Shown here in pieces: positions 9,165 to 18,460 of a DNA stretch of 64,000 nucleotides; the stretch's first letter is position 1; every line of letters starts with the position of its first letter. A program made the translations under genes and the position numbers. The DNA is taken from contig NZ_FXAN01000106.1 in NCBI RefSeq assembly GCF_900176645.1, positions 85,869 to 149,868 of the forward strand, in the 5' to 3' direction. Source of the DNA: Burkholderia singularis (GTDB lineage Bacteria; Pseudomonadota; Gammaproteobacteria; Burkholderiales; Burkholderiaceae). The notes below the pieces were generated by a model. That model saw only the letters and a list, made by a program, of their open reading frames with translations. It made no database searches and was not told where the DNA came from.

Positions 9165-11134
9165 TGTTGCTGCGCCGCCGTGTTATCGGCCGTCGTGCCA
9201 GCGCTCGAAGCGGTCTCGGCGAGCTTACGCCGGCCAAGCCCGCGCTTCAGATGAACCATCAGCAAAGAAATGGCAGCGGGGGTAATACCCGAGATTCGCG
9301 ATGCCTGGCCGATCGTTTCCGGGCGGAATTGATTTAGTTTCTGGCGCGCCTCAAACGACAACCCTCGTACTTCTGCGTAGTCGATCCCTTCCGGCAGACG
9401 CGTATTTTCATGAGCACCATTGCGTTCGATTTCGCCAGCCTGACGCTCGATATAGCCCTGGTATTTGATACCGATTTCGATTTGCTCCTTGATTTGCTCG
9501 AGCAGAATCTTATCGTCCGCCAGCGGCTCGGCCGGGCGACATTCGCCGCCACGCAATCCACAAACGCCTTCGTAGCTAACGCCCGGCCGGCGCAGCAGCT
9601 CCGCGAGGCTGTATTCGTGCTCGATCGGCTTGCCCAGCAGTGCGGTGGCTTCGTCTGCGGGCAAAGTCTTCGGCGTTACCCATGTCGTGCGCAGCCGCTC
9701 GGTTTCACGTGAAACAGCATCGCGCTTTCGATTGAATGCATCCCAGCGAACGTCGTCGACAATTCCCAGTTCACGTCCGATTTCGGTCAGTCGCATGTCG
9801 GCGTTGTCTTCACGCAAGCTTAGCCGGTACTCGGCACGACTCGTGAACATGCGGTACGGCTCGGACACACCACGAGTTACCAGGTCATCGACAAGCACGC
9901 CGAGATAAGCCTCATCGCGGCGCGGGCACCATGCATCTTTCTCCTGAGCGTAACGGCCCGCGTTGACGCCCGCCAGCAATCCCTGCGCCGCAGCCTCTTC
10001 GTAGCCCGTCGTGCCATTGATTTGGCCCGCAAAAAATAGCCCTTGAATCGCCTTCGTTTCAAGCGATGCCTTCAACGCACGCGGATCAAAATAGTCATAC
10101 TCGATCGCATAACCGGGGCGCAGGATATGCGCCTGCTCCAAGCCGCGCATGGAGTGCACAAGTTCCAACTGCACGTCGAACGGCAGACTGGTCGAAATCC
10201 CGTTTGGATAGAATTCGTTCGTCGTCAACCCTTCCGGTTCGAGAAAAATCTGGTGCGATTCTTTTGACGCAAAGCGGTGAATCTTGTCCTCGATCGATGG
10301 GCAATACCGCGGGCCCACACCTTCAATCACGCCGGTATACATCGGCGATCGGTCCAAACCACTACGAATGATGTCGTGGGTTCGTTCGTTCGTATGGGTA
10401 ACCCAGCAAGGCAATTGCTGCGGATGTTGTTCCGCGCGGCCGAGAAACGAGAACACCGGAATCGGATCAAGATCGCCCGGCTGTTCTTCGAGCTTCGAAA
10501 AATCGATCGTGCGGCCATCGATACGCGGCGGCGTCCCGGTCTTCAGCCGCCCCTGCGGCAGCTTTAGCTCCTTGAGGCGTCCAGACAGCGAAACCGCTGC
10601 CGGATCGCCCGCGCGTCCGCCGGTGTAATTATTGAGGCCGACATGAATCTTGCCGTCCAGGAAGGTACCTGCCGTCAACACGACCGCACGAGCGCGAAAA
10701 CGCACGCCGACTTGCGTAACCGCACCGACCACTCGATCCCCTTCGACCATCAGGTCGTCAACCGCCTGCTGAAATAGCCACAGATTCGGCTGATTTTCGA
10801 GGCGCCGACGAATCGCCTGCTTGTATAGCAATCGATCGGCCTGCGCCCGCGTGGCACGAACCGCCGGCCCTTTCGAAGAATTGAGAATCCGAAACTGGAT
10901 ACCACCTTCGTCGGTTGCGGCGGCCATCGCACCACCCAGCGCATCGACTTCCTTGACCAGATGTCCTTTACCAATCCCGCCGATCGACGGATTGCAGCTC
11001 ATCTGCCCAAGGGTTTCAATGTTATGCGTCAACAATAGCGTCTTTGCGCCCATGCGTGCCGAAGCCAAGGCGGCTTCCGTGCCAGCATGGCCACCGCCGA
11101 CGACGATGACGTCAAATTCAGTTGGATAAAGCAT
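9161..11134 (-). CDS. mnmG: tRNA uridine-5-carboxymethylaminomethyl modification enzyme MnmG
   Basis: FAD-dependent enzyme that, with MnmE, installs the cmnm5 group on wobble uridine 34. The 657-aa product begins with the FAD fold DVIVVGGGHAGTEAALA and contains the signatures SCNPSIGGIGKGHLVKE and GTTGYEEAAAQG. It is full length. Codons about 474-478 (V-S-R-E-T) are encoded by a near-perfect parS palindrome, so this stretch carries a DNA-level function as well. First gene of the mnmG-rsmG-parAB block. Confidence 0.98.
   Translation of the reverse strand: MLYPTEFDVIVVGGGHAGTEAALASARMGAKTLLLTHNIETLGQMSCNPSIGGIGKGHLVKEVDALGGAMAAATDEGGIQFRILNSSKGPAVRATRAQADRLLYKQAIRRRLENQPNLWLFQQAVDDLMVEGDRVVGAVTQVGVRFRARAVVLTAGTFLDGKIHVGLNNYTGGRAGDPAAVSLSGRLKELKLPQGRLKTGTPPRIDGRTIDFSKLEEQPGDLDPIPVFSFLGRAEQHPQQLPCWVTHTNERTHDIIRSGLDRSPMYTGVIEGVGPRYCPSIEDKIHRFASKESHQIFLEPEGLTTNEFYPNGISTSLPFDVQLELVHSMRGLEQAHILRPGYAIEYDYFDPRALKASLETKAIQGLFFAGQINGTTGYEEAAAQGLLAGVNAGRYAQEKDAWCPRRDEAYLGVLVDDLVTRGVSEPYRMFTSRAEYRLSLREDNADMRLTEIGRELGIVDDVRWDAFNRKRDAVSRETERLRTTWVTPKTLPADEATALLGKPIEHEYSLAELLRRPGVSYEGVCGLRGGECRPAEPLADDKILLEQIKEQIEIGIKYQGYIERQAGEIERNGAHENTRLPEGIDYAEVRGLSFEARQKLNQFRPETIGQASRISGITPAAISLLMVHLKRGLGRRKLAETASSAGTTADNTAAQQQ
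9701..9716. promoter_or_regulatory. parS site inside mnmG
   Basis: GGTTTCACGTGAAACA matches the universal parS 16-mer TGTTTCACGTGAAACA at 15 of 16 positions; only the outermost base differs and the inner 14 bp are a perfect palindrome. ParB-binding site for the parAB genes just downstream. It is embedded in coding sequence and read as V-S-R-E-T in MnmG. Confidence 0.9.
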
Positions 11135-11190
11135 TGCGGACTTCGCGCGCAGAACGACGCACGAACCTATCAGAGAAATGTATGGGCGGA

Positions 11191-11196
11191 ATTATA
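11191..11196 (-). promoter_or_regulatory. Probable -10 element of the mnmG promoter
   Basis: A perfect TATAAT on the minus strand about 57 bp before the mnmG start. The expected -35 position holds only a poor match, so the promoter may be activator-dependent or weak. The parS at 11252-11267 lies roughly 55 bp upstream of it. Confidence 0.5.
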
Positions 11197-11251
11197 GCGG
11201 GTTCGCTTTTGGCCCGACGCTCATGCAAATGGCTAAACAGCAAAAACGCCA

Positions 11252-11267
11252 TGTTTCACGTGAAACA
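11252..11267. promoter_or_regulatory. Perfect parS site upstream of mnmG
   Basis: TGTTTCACGTGAAACA, a perfect 16-bp match to the bacterial parS consensus, in the 162-bp gap between mnmG and livF. It is flanked by a further overlapping CACGTG. Together with the site in mnmG it makes a two-site centromere next to parAB. Confidence 0.96.
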
Positions 11268-11296
11268 CGTGGCCCGTTTTATACGCGGCCTTGTCT

Positions 11297-12052
11297 CTAC
11301 GCCGGATTTTTTGCGAGTCCGAGATAGGTTTGGACTACCCGCGGGTTGTTTACAAGCTCCACTGCGCTACCTTCAAGTATCTGCTCACCGGTTTCGAGCA
11401 CGTAACCGTAATCAGAAATTTGCAGGGCCGCTCGCGCATTCTGCTCGACCAGCAATGTTGCGACACCCGTCTCGCGCAATGCACTGATAATCCGGAACAT
11501 ATCTTTCACGATCAACGGGGCAAGGCCAAGACTCGGTTCGTCGAGCATCAACAAGCTTGGCTTTGCCATCAGCGCGCGCCCAATCGCAAGCATCTGTCGC
11601 TCGCCACCCGATAACGTACTCGCCGCCTGCTTGCGTCGCTCCTTCAACCGGGGAAACAGTGTAAATACCGGTTCAAGCTGGTCGAGAAAATTCGCGTCAC
11701 CCGCCAACTTGCGTCGATACGCCCCCAAAACGAGATTGTCTTCAACTGACATCAAACCGAACAACTCACGCCCTTCGGGCACGAGACACATGCCGCGCAC
11801 GACGCGCTCCTCCACCGAGCACGCACTCACGTCGTCCCCACCGTACCGAATCACGCCAGTCGCATGGCCAGAAGTCGGCAATATACCCATCACTGCATTG
11901 AGCAGCGTCGATTTACCGGCACCGTTCGGACCAATCACGGCGACGATTTGCCCAGCGCCTACGTCGATCGACACCCGGCGAACCACCTCGACCTTGCGAT
12001 ACGATGCCGATAAATCCCGCACCTCGAGCACGAACGGGCATGCTTGCGCCAT
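11297..12052 (-). CDS. livF: Branched-chain-type ABC transporter ATPase LivF (first cluster)
   Basis: One of the two ATPases of a HAAT-family importer, 251 aa. Walker A GPNGAGKST, the signature LSGGERQML and Walker B LLMLDEPSLGL are all intact, followed by the LVEQNARAAL switch region typical of LivF. The ATG at 12052 overlaps the last base of the upstream stop (TGATG); a GTG one codon earlier is possible. Last gene of the livK-livH-livMG-livF operon. Substrate is probably branched-chain or related amino acids, but cannot be fixed from sequence. Confidence 0.92.
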   Translation of the reverse strand: MAQACPFVLEVRDLSASYRKVEVVRRVSIDVGAGQIVAVIGPNGAGKSTLLNAVMGILPTSGHATGVIRYGGDDVSACSVEERVVRGMCLVPEGRELFGLMSVEDNLVLGAYRRKLAGDANFLDQLEPVFTLFPRLKERRKQAASTLSGGERQMLAIGRALMAKPSLLMLDEPSLGLAPLIVKDMFRIISALRETGVATLLVEQNARAALQISDYGYVLETGEQILEGSAVELVNNPRVVQTYLGLAKNPA

Positions 12053-13836
12053 CACGTCACTCCGCCGAGATAAGCCTCCTGTACCGCAGGATCGTGACGG
12101 ACCTCTTGCGGCAGCCCTTCAGCAATCCGGGTGCCGAAATCCATGACGACCAGCCGATCAGCCAGATTCATCACGAAATCCATATCGTGTTCGACAAGCA
12201 GCACGCTCACGCCTTCTTTTTTCAGCATCCGCAATAGTTCAGCCAACTGCTGCTTCTCCTGATATCGCAGCCCGGCGGCCGGTTCGTCGAGCAATAGCAG
12301 CATCGGATCGCTGCATAGCGCGCGAGCGATTTCCAGAATCCGCTGTTGGCCCAGCGCCAAGCTGCCCGCTTCATCATACAAATGCGAACCGAGCCCTACC
12401 CGCCGAATCTGCGCCGCCGCCTCGGCCATCAGTTGCGCCTCTTCGTTCGCGTTCAATCCGACAATGCTGCGCCAGATTCCGGCCGAGCCTCGCACATGTG
12501 CGCCGAGCGCAACGTTGTCCAGCACGGTCATACCGGGCAGCAGTTTGACGTGCTGGAAGGTACGGCCTATACCCCGGCGAACGATTTCACGAGAAACCAA
12601 CCCGTCAATCCGCTCACCGCAAAACGAAATCGCACCGCCCGTCGGCCGCATCACGCCCGTCACAAGATTAAACGTCGTCGATTTGCCCGCCCCGTTCGGG
12701 CCGATCAAACCGACAATCTGCGACGCACGCACCTCGAAGCTCACGTCGTTGACGACGACAAGCCCATCGAACTGCTTGCGTGCGCCGTCGACGACGAGCA
12801 GCGTCTCGCCAGGTCGCGGCAAGTTCCGCCTCGGCAACGGCGGCCCGTGATCCGGCGCTCGCCCGGCTGGCCCGCGCGGCAAAAGGCGCGCGACGAACGG
12901 CCAAACACCCTGCCGCGCGTATTGCAGCAGCACCACCATCAATACGCCGAACACGATGATTTCAAAGTTGCCTTCTACACCGAGCAACCTTGGCAGCAGC
13001 GTCTGCAAAGCGTCCTGCAACACCGTGACGATTGCCGCGCCCAGCACCGCCCCCCACACATGCGCAATGCCGCCCACCACCGCCATGAAGAGATACTCGA
13101 TTCCGTGATTCAAACCGAATGGCGTCGGATTAACCGCACGCTGCAGATGCGCATACAAAAAGCCCGAAATCGATGCCAGCACCGCCGCATAGACAAAGAT
13201 CGCAACCCTCATCCACCCGACGTTCACGCCCATCGCCCCGGCCATCACGCCACTGCCCGGCAATGCGCGGATCGCCCTGCCGGGCCGGCTGTTCAACAGA
13301 TTGCGGACCGACACGATTGCCGCAAGCACGGCACTCCAAATCACGTAATAAAAGCTGCGGCCCGTATCGAGCGGCCAGCCGAACAGCGTGAGTGACGGAA
13401 TGCCGTTGATGCCATCGTATTTGCCGAGCCAGCCGAGATTGCCGAACAGAAAAAACAGTGCGAGCCCCCAAGCAATCGTTCCGAGCGGCAGAAAATGGCC
13501 GGACAGCCGCATCGTAACGACGCCGAGCACAAACGCGACGAGCGCCGTCAACACGACGCCGACAGCCAGACCAAACCACGGCGACATGCCCCACCGCGTC
13601 GTCAGATACGCGGTCGCATACGCACCGATGCCGACGAATGCCGCCTGCCCGAAGCTCGTCATTGCGCCGACACCGGTCAGCAGCACGAGTCCGATCGCAA
13701 CGAGCGCATAGAGCCCAATATAGTTCGACAGCGTGATCCAGTATTCGGGAACGCGCGCGACGCCCGGCAGAACAGGCAGCGCGATCAGCACGGCGAGAAA
13801 CAGCCAGAATGCGCGATTACGCAAGATCGGCTTCAT
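12052..13836 (-). CDS. Fused permease-ATPase (LivM-LivG) of a branched-chain-type ABC transporter
   Basis: A 594-aa fusion. Residues 1 to about 320 are a LivM permease with about ten membrane helices (TSFGQAAFVGIGAYATAYLTT is the family motif); after a Pro/Arg-rich linker (about 325-345) residues 350-594 are a LivG ATPase with GPNGAGKST, LALGQQRILEIARAL and LLLDEPAAGL. The ABC signature is LALGQ rather than LSGGQ, as is common in LivG. It replaces separate livM and livG genes, which is consistent with no further such gene in this cluster. It starts 4 bp after livH. Confidence 0.92.
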   Translation of the reverse strand: MKPILRNRAFWLFLAVLIALPVLPGVARVPEYWITLSNYIGLYALVAIGLVLLTGVGAMTSFGQAAFVGIGAYATAYLTTRWGMSPWFGLAVGVVLTALVAFVLGVVTMRLSGHFLPLGTIAWGLALFFLFGNLGWLGKYDGINGIPSLTLFGWPLDTGRSFYYVIWSAVLAAIVSVRNLLNSRPGRAIRALPGSGVMAGAMGVNVGWMRVAIFVYAAVLASISGFLYAHLQRAVNPTPFGLNHGIEYLFMAVVGGIAHVWGAVLGAAIVTVLQDALQTLLPRLLGVEGNFEIIVFGVLMVVLLQYARQGVWPFVARLLPRGPAGRAPDHGPPLPRRNLPRPGETLLVVDGARKQFDGLVVVNDVSFEVRASQIVGLIGPNGAGKSTTFNLVTGVMRPTGGAISFCGERIDGLVSREIVRRGIGRTFQHVKLLPGMTVLDNVALGAHVRGSAGIWRSIVGLNANEEAQLMAEAAAQIRRVGLGSHLYDEAGSLALGQQRILEIARALCSDPMLLLLDEPAAGLRYQEKQQLAELLRMLKKEGVSVLLVEHDMDFVMNLADRLVVMDFGTRIAEGLPQEVRHDPAVQEAYLGGVT

Positions 13837-13840
13837 CGCA

Positions 13841-14896
13841 TCATGCTCCGCCGTCTTCCGCCTGCGTGCCGCTCAAACTTCGCCACAGCAGCACCGGCAC
13901 GATCAACGTGAAAACGATGACTTCCTTATACGCGCTCGCCCAGAACGACGAATACGCCTCGAGCACGCCGACGAGCAGCGCGCCGGCTGCCGCCAGCGGA
14001 TAGTTGACGAGCCCGCCAACGATCGCGCCCACAAAGCCTTTCAAGCCGATCAGAAAACCCGAATCGTAATAAATCGTCGTCAACGGTCCGACAAGCACGC
14101 CCGACAACGCACCGAGCGCCGCGGCGAACGTGAACGCCCGTCGCCCGGCTTGGGCCGCACCCATGCCGACGAGACGCGCGCCGACACGGTTGAGCGCCGT
14201 CGCGCGCAACGCCTTGCCGAACAGCGTGCGCTCAAAATACAGATAGAGCGCGGCGATCAACGCCAGCGCGGCGCCGATCACCCAAAGACTTTGCATCGAA
14301 ACCGATGCATGACCCAATGCGAATGCGGCATCGGAGAATGGCGTCGTGCGCGAGCCCTCGGCGCCGAACATCACGAGTCCGAGCCCGACCATCACGAAAT
14401 GCACGGCCACCGACACGATCAGCAACAGCAGCGTCGTTTCTTCGGCAATCGGCTGATAGACGAGCCGGTAGACGAACGGCCCGAGCGGCACGACGATCGC
14501 GAGCGTGAGCGCGATCTGGGCCGGCATCGGCAGCTGCTGCGACGCGACGCTCGCCGTCAACACGTAGATCGCGAGCGGCAGCAGCACGTAGCGGCCTGCG
14601 AGCGCCGTCAGCGTGCGGCCGAGTCGACGGCGGCGCGCGCGATAACGAATCAGCCCGCCCGCTTCGAGCAAAAAGCAGGCAGCCCCCGCGACGAGCAGCA
14701 GCCAACAGGTTGCCGGAAACTTCTGCGCCTGCAACGCCGCAAGTGTCAGCGCGCCATAGGTGACGAATTCGCCCTGTGGAATGAAGATCACGCGCGTCAC
14801 GGAAAAAACGAGTACGAGCGCAAGCGACAGCAGTGCATAGACTGCGCCGGTTGTGATGCCGTCCTGCGCAAGAATCGCCGCGATAGAGAAATCCAT
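13841..14896 (-). CDS. livH: Branched-chain-type ABC transporter permease LivH (first cluster)
   Basis: Integral membrane permease of 351 aa, longer than the usual 290-310 because of a region of extra helices around residues 70-150. The N-terminus DGITTGAVYALLSLALVLVFSVTRVIF is the LivH signature. The frame is open further upstream, but the ATG at 14896 has GGAGAAG at correct spacing. It pairs with the LivM half of the downstream fusion protein. Confidence 0.9.
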   Translation of the reverse strand: MDFSIAAILAQDGITTGAVYALLSLALVLVFSVTRVIFIPQGEFVTYGALTLAALQAQKFPATCWLLLVAGAACFLLEAGGLIRYRARRRRLGRTLTALAGRYVLLPLAIYVLTASVASQQLPMPAQIALTLAIVVPLGPFVYRLVYQPIAEETTLLLLIVSVAVHFVMVGLGLVMFGAEGSRTTPFSDAAFALGHASVSMQSLWVIGAALALIAALYLYFERTLFGKALRATALNRVGARLVGMGAAQAGRRAFTFAAALGALSGVLVGPLTTIYYDSGFLIGLKGFVGAIVGGLVNYPLAAAGALLVGVLEAYSSFWASAYKEVIVFTLIVPVLLWRSLSGTQAEDGGA

Positions 14897-15093
14897 CTGG
14901 CTTCTCCGGTTGAACCTGCGTCGACGAAAACCGCCACCCGACAGACGCACGGCCGCCGGCTCATCCATTCACATGAAACTGTTCTCAGCGCACTGCGTCG
15001 TATTTGCCGGTGCCTGTGCTGATCGCACCGGCCCGCGCAATCGGCGAGCAGCGCGGCCCAGCCCATCCGAGCCACAGGCAATGCCGGCGACGG

Positions 15094-16251
15094 TCAATCC
15101 GCCTGCAACTTCCATTTGTCGCCGACAATCTGGACGATCACACGGGCGCGCGTATCCAAGCCGTTGTGATCGGCGGGTGTCGTATTGATCACGCCGTGCG
15201 ATACCGGCAGATTCCGAATATCTTCGAGTGCCGCGCGCAGCGCATCGCGAAATGCCTGCGTGCCCGGTTGCGCGTTCTTCAGCGCATCAGGAATCGCCCG
15301 CTCCAGCATCAGGCCCGCGTCCCAAACGTGGCCGCCGAAGGTCGACACGGCAGCCGCTCCGTATGCGCGCTCGTATGCAGCCTTGTACGCAAGCGCAGGC
15401 CGCTTCGCCGGGTTCGAATCAGGCAACTGATCGGCGACGAGCACCGGGCCTGCCGGCAGCAGCTGCGCGTCGCAATCCTTGCCGCAAACGCGGAGAAAAT
15501 CGTTGTTCGCAACGCCATGCGTCTGATAGATCCTGCCCGGATAGCCGCGCTCTTTCAGCGTCTTCGCGGGCAGCGCGGCCGGCGTGCCTGCGCCGGCGAT
15601 CAGCACGGCGTCGGGATGGACGGCGAGTGTCTTCAGCACCTGCCCCGTTACCGAGGTATCGGTGCGGTTATAGCGTTCGTTCGCGACAATCCGGATTCCA
15701 TTTGCCGCCGCGGCCGCGCTGAACACGCTCGACCAGCCATCGCCGTAAGCATCCGCGAAACCGATGAAGCCCACTGTCTTCACACCATGCTTAGCCATGT
15801 AGTTCGCGAGCGCATCGGCCATCAACCGGTCGTTTTGCGGCGTCTTGAAAACCCATGCGCGCTTCGCATCCATTGGCGCGATGATTTGCGCGCTGGCGGC
15901 AAGCGAAATCATCGGCGTCTTGCCCTGCGCGACGACATCGATCATCGCGAGCGAATTCGGCGTAATCGTCGAGCCGACAATCGCATCGACGTGCTCCTCG
16001 TCGATCAGTTTGCGCGCATTCTGCACCGCGCGATTCGTATCGGATGCGTCGTCGAGCACGATATATTCGACGCGCTTGCCGCCGATCTCTTTCGGCAACA
16101 ACGCGACCGTATTCTTCTCAGGAATGCCGAGCGACGCGGCAGCGCCCGTTGCCGACACCGTGACGCCGATCTTCACTTGCGCTTGCACCAACGTGACGCC
16201 CGCGATGCAGCCGATTGCGAGCGCGATCTGCATCCAGCGATTCATTCTCAT
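15094..16251 (-). CDS. livK: Periplasmic substrate-binding protein LivK (first cluster)
   Basis: Solute-binding protein of 385 aa. The signal peptide is MRMNRWMQIALAIGCIAG then VTLVQAQ, cleaved near residue 25, followed by KIGVTVSATGAAASLGIPEKN, the type I periplasmic fold start. The frame stays open 62 codons further, but GGAGA lies 5 bases before the ATG at 16251 and the signal peptide begins there (a second ATG two codons later is also possible). First gene of its operon, with a 197-bp gap before livH. A hairpin with a U-run precedes it (16282-16317). Confidence 0.92.
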   Translation of the reverse strand: MRMNRWMQIALAIGCIAGVTLVQAQVKIGVTVSATGAAASLGIPEKNTVALLPKEIGGKRVEYIVLDDASDTNRAVQNARKLIDEEHVDAIVGSTITPNSLAMIDVVAQGKTPMISLAASAQIIAPMDAKRAWVFKTPQNDRLMADALANYMAKHGVKTVGFIGFADAYGDGWSSVFSAAAAANGIRIVANERYNRTDTSVTGQVLKTLAVHPDAVLIAGAGTPAALPAKTLKERGYPGRIYQTHGVANNDFLRVCGKDCDAQLLPAGPVLVADQLPDSNPAKRPALAYKAAYERAYGAAAVSTFGGHVWDAGLMLERAIPDALKNAQPGTQAFRDALRAALEDIRNLPVSHGVINTTPADHNGLDTRARVIVQIVGDKWKLQAD

Positions 16252-16281
16252 AACGGTCTCCGTTACGCTGCGAAACGCGCA

Positions 16282-16317
16282 ATAAAAAAGCGCTGTTGGA
16301 CGGAATCCAACAGCGCT
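16282..16317 (-). terminator. Intrinsic terminator or attenuator just upstream of livK
   Basis: On the minus strand an 11-bp perfect stem (GCGCTGTTGGA ... TCCAACAGCGC) with a short loop is followed directly by TTTTTTATT, a textbook Rho-independent terminator. It lies 31 bp before the livK start and about 240 bp after the livM2 stop. It either ends the upstream liv operon or, since a promoter-like sequence lies between (16402-16429), sits inside the livK leader and acts as an attenuator. Confidence 0.85.
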
Positions 16318-16401
16318 TCGGGTCGGGCAGTCTATGCCTCGAATGTCTCCTCGTTCTCCACCTGCAAATTCGTTTCGCGGTGCATCAGAACTGAGACGAA
16401 G

Positions 16402-16429
16402 ATTAAAGCAAGCGCGCTGGATGCGACAA
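16402..16429 (-). promoter_or_regulatory. Possible livK promoter
   Basis: On the minus strand TTGTCG (16429-16424), 16 bases, then TTTAAT (16407-16402). This would give a leader of about 145 nt running through the terminator-like hairpin at 16282-16317. The leader holds a possible 17-codon reading frame (ATG near 16380) that is not rich in branched-chain codons. The remaining sequence of the 304-bp gap 16252-16555 shows nothing else I recognise. Confidence 0.45.
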
Positions 16430-16555
16430 CCTAGCATTTACCCCTATGGTGCATCGCCGCACGAAAATAGGGCATGCCAAAGCCTGCTCCAATGGGCATT
16501 CGCACTGCCCATTGCATCGGAATCCGAAATATTTTCATGCGCTGCACGATTCCCT

Positions 16556-17533
16556 TCAAGACGAGCGCAGCGGCCGTATCCGCACGATCGCCTCACCGAC
16601 GATCCCGCGCCTGAATGCGAGCACGCAGGCGATGAAAATGAGGCCCGTGACAATCGTCGCGGATTCGCCGAGCGAATGGAACCAGTTGATGCCCGTGACT
16701 GACGCGAGCCACCCGCCGATGTCGCCAAGACGATCCTCGAGCGCGACGATCAGCGCCGCGCCCACGAGCGGGCCGAACAGCGTGCCCATGCCGCCGACGA
16801 GTGTCATCAGCACCACGAGACCGGACATCGTCCAATACGCGTCGCCAAGCGTTTCGAAACCCAGCACGACGACCTTCAGTGCCCCTGCGAGCCCGGCAAG
16901 CGCAGCCGATAAGATAAATGCGAGCAGCTTGAAGCGATCGGTGTCGTAGCCAAGCGAAATCGCGCGCGGCTCGTTTTCCTTGATCGCAACGAGCACTTGT
17001 CCGAACGGCGAATGGACGATGCGCACGATGAACGCACAGGCGCACGCGACGACGGCGAGCACGGCGTAGTACAGCGTCAAATCCGACGACAGATCGACAA
17101 GCCCGAAGAGCCGGCCGCGCGGCACGCCCTGCAGGCCGTCTTCACCATGCGTGAACGGAGCCTGCAGATAGATGAAGTACACCATCTGCGCGAACGCGAG
17201 CGTGATCATCGCGAAATAGATCCCTTGCCGCCTGATCGCGAACAGGCCCACCACCACGCCGAGCAGCGTCGCGGCAGCCATGCCCGCGAGCACGCCGAGT
17301 TCGGGCGTCGCATGAAGCGACTGCATCGCATAACCCGTCATATAGCCCGCCGTCGCGAGAAACATTGCATGGCCGAACGACAGCAGGCCCGTATATCCGA
17401 TCAGCAGATTGAAGGCCGCGGCGAACAGCGCGAAGCACAACACCTTCATCACGAACACCGGATAGGCACCGATCAGCGGGGCGACGACGAGACCGGCCAA
17501 CAACAGTCCGTAGAGCGCATTTTTCTGCATCAT
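16556..17533 (-). CDS. livM: Branched-chain-type ABC transporter permease LivM (second cluster)
   Basis: Membrane permease of 325 aa with about ten helices; the conserved LLIGYTGLLSFGHAMFLATAGYMTGYAM segment is at about residues 37-64. The start ATG at 17533 overlaps the livH2 stop as ATGA; an apparent upstream extension is just the livH2 gene read in another frame. Last gene of the livG-livF-livK-livH-livM operon. Confidence 0.92.
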   Translation of the reverse strand: MMQKNALYGLLLAGLVVAPLIGAYPVFVMKVLCFALFAAAFNLLIGYTGLLSFGHAMFLATAGYMTGYAMQSLHATPELGVLAGMAAATLLGVVVGLFAIRRQGIYFAMITLAFAQMVYFIYLQAPFTHGEDGLQGVPRGRLFGLVDLSSDLTLYYAVLAVVACACAFIVRIVHSPFGQVLVAIKENEPRAISLGYDTDRFKLLAFILSAALAGLAGALKVVVLGFETLGDAYWTMSGLVVLMTLVGGMGTLFGPLVGAALIVALEDRLGDIGGWLASVTGINWFHSLGESATIVTGLIFIACVLAFRRGIVGEAIVRIRPLRSS

Positions 17534-18414
17534 CTTTCCTTGCCGAACAAGCCCGCCGGCCGGATCAGCAGCACAATCGCCATAATCACGAACACAACCG
17601 TCGCCGACGCCTCCGGATAAAACACCCTCGTCAACCCTTCGATCACGCCGAGCATCAGGCCCGTGACAATCGAGCCCAGGATCGAGCCCATGCCGCCGAT
17701 CACGACCACTGCGAACACGGTGATGATCATGGGCTGCCCCATCAGCGGCGAGACCTGGATCACCGGCGCGGCGAGCACGCCCGCGAATGCGGCAAGCGCG
17801 ACGCCGAAGCCGTAAGTCAGCGTGATCATCAACGGCACATTGACGCCGAACGCCTCGACAAGCTTGGGGTTTTCGGTGCCCGCGCGCAGGTACGCGCCAA
17901 GCCGCGTCTTCTCGATCACGAACCAGGTTGCGATGCATACCGCGAGCGATGCCGCGACCACCCACGCCCGATAATTCGGCAGGAACATGAAGCCGAGATC
18001 CGTCGCGCCCGAAAGCAGCTCGGGCACGTCATAAGGCTGACCGGACGAGCCGTAGACCGAGCGGAATACGCCTTCGACGACGAGCGTGAGCCCAAACGTC
18101 AGCAGCAAACCATACAGATGATCGAGCCGATAAAGCCAGCGCAGCATCGAGCGCTCGATCAGGATTCCAAACAGACCGACGATTGCGGGCGCGAGCACGA
18201 GCATCGCCCAGTACGGCAGGCCGAGATACGCGAGCCCCATCCACGCGAGCATCGCGCCCAGCATGAACAGCGCGCCGTGCGCGAAGTTGATCACGTTCAG
18301 AAGCCCGAAAATCACGGCGAGCCCAAGACTCAGGATCGCGTAGAACGAGCCGTTGACGAGCCCGAGCAGCAATTGGCTCAGCATCGCCGACGCCGGAATA
18401 CCGAAGATATTCAT
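17530..18414 (-). CDS. livH: Branched-chain-type ABC transporter permease LivH (second cluster)
   Basis: Membrane permease of 294 aa, normal length. The N-terminus LLLGLVNGSFYAILSLGLAVIFGLLNVINFAHGA is the LivH signature. It partners LivM2 through overlapping genes and lies 46 bp after livK2. It shares family but not close identity with the permease of the first cluster, so the two systems are not a recent duplication. Confidence 0.92.
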   Translation of the reverse strand: MNIFGIPASAMLSQLLLGLVNGSFYAILSLGLAVIFGLLNVINFAHGALFMLGAMLAWMGLAYLGLPYWAMLVLAPAIVGLFGILIERSMLRWLYRLDHLYGLLLTFGLTLVVEGVFRSVYGSSGQPYDVPELLSGATDLGFMFLPNYRAWVVAASLAVCIATWFVIEKTRLGAYLRAGTENPKLVEAFGVNVPLMITLTYGFGVALAAFAGVLAAPVIQVSPLMGQPMIITVFAVVVIGGMGSILGSIVTGLMLGVIEGLTRVFYPEASATVVFVIMAIVLLIRPAGLFGKER

Positions 18415-18460
18415 CGAGTCTGCCGTCAGTCAGAAATCAGTGGCCGCAAGCCGAAACGGT

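Noticed and set aside
16252..16437. 62-codon N-terminal extension of LivK
   Set aside because: A signal peptide and Shine-Dalgarno start at 16251, and the extension crosses a strong terminator hairpin.
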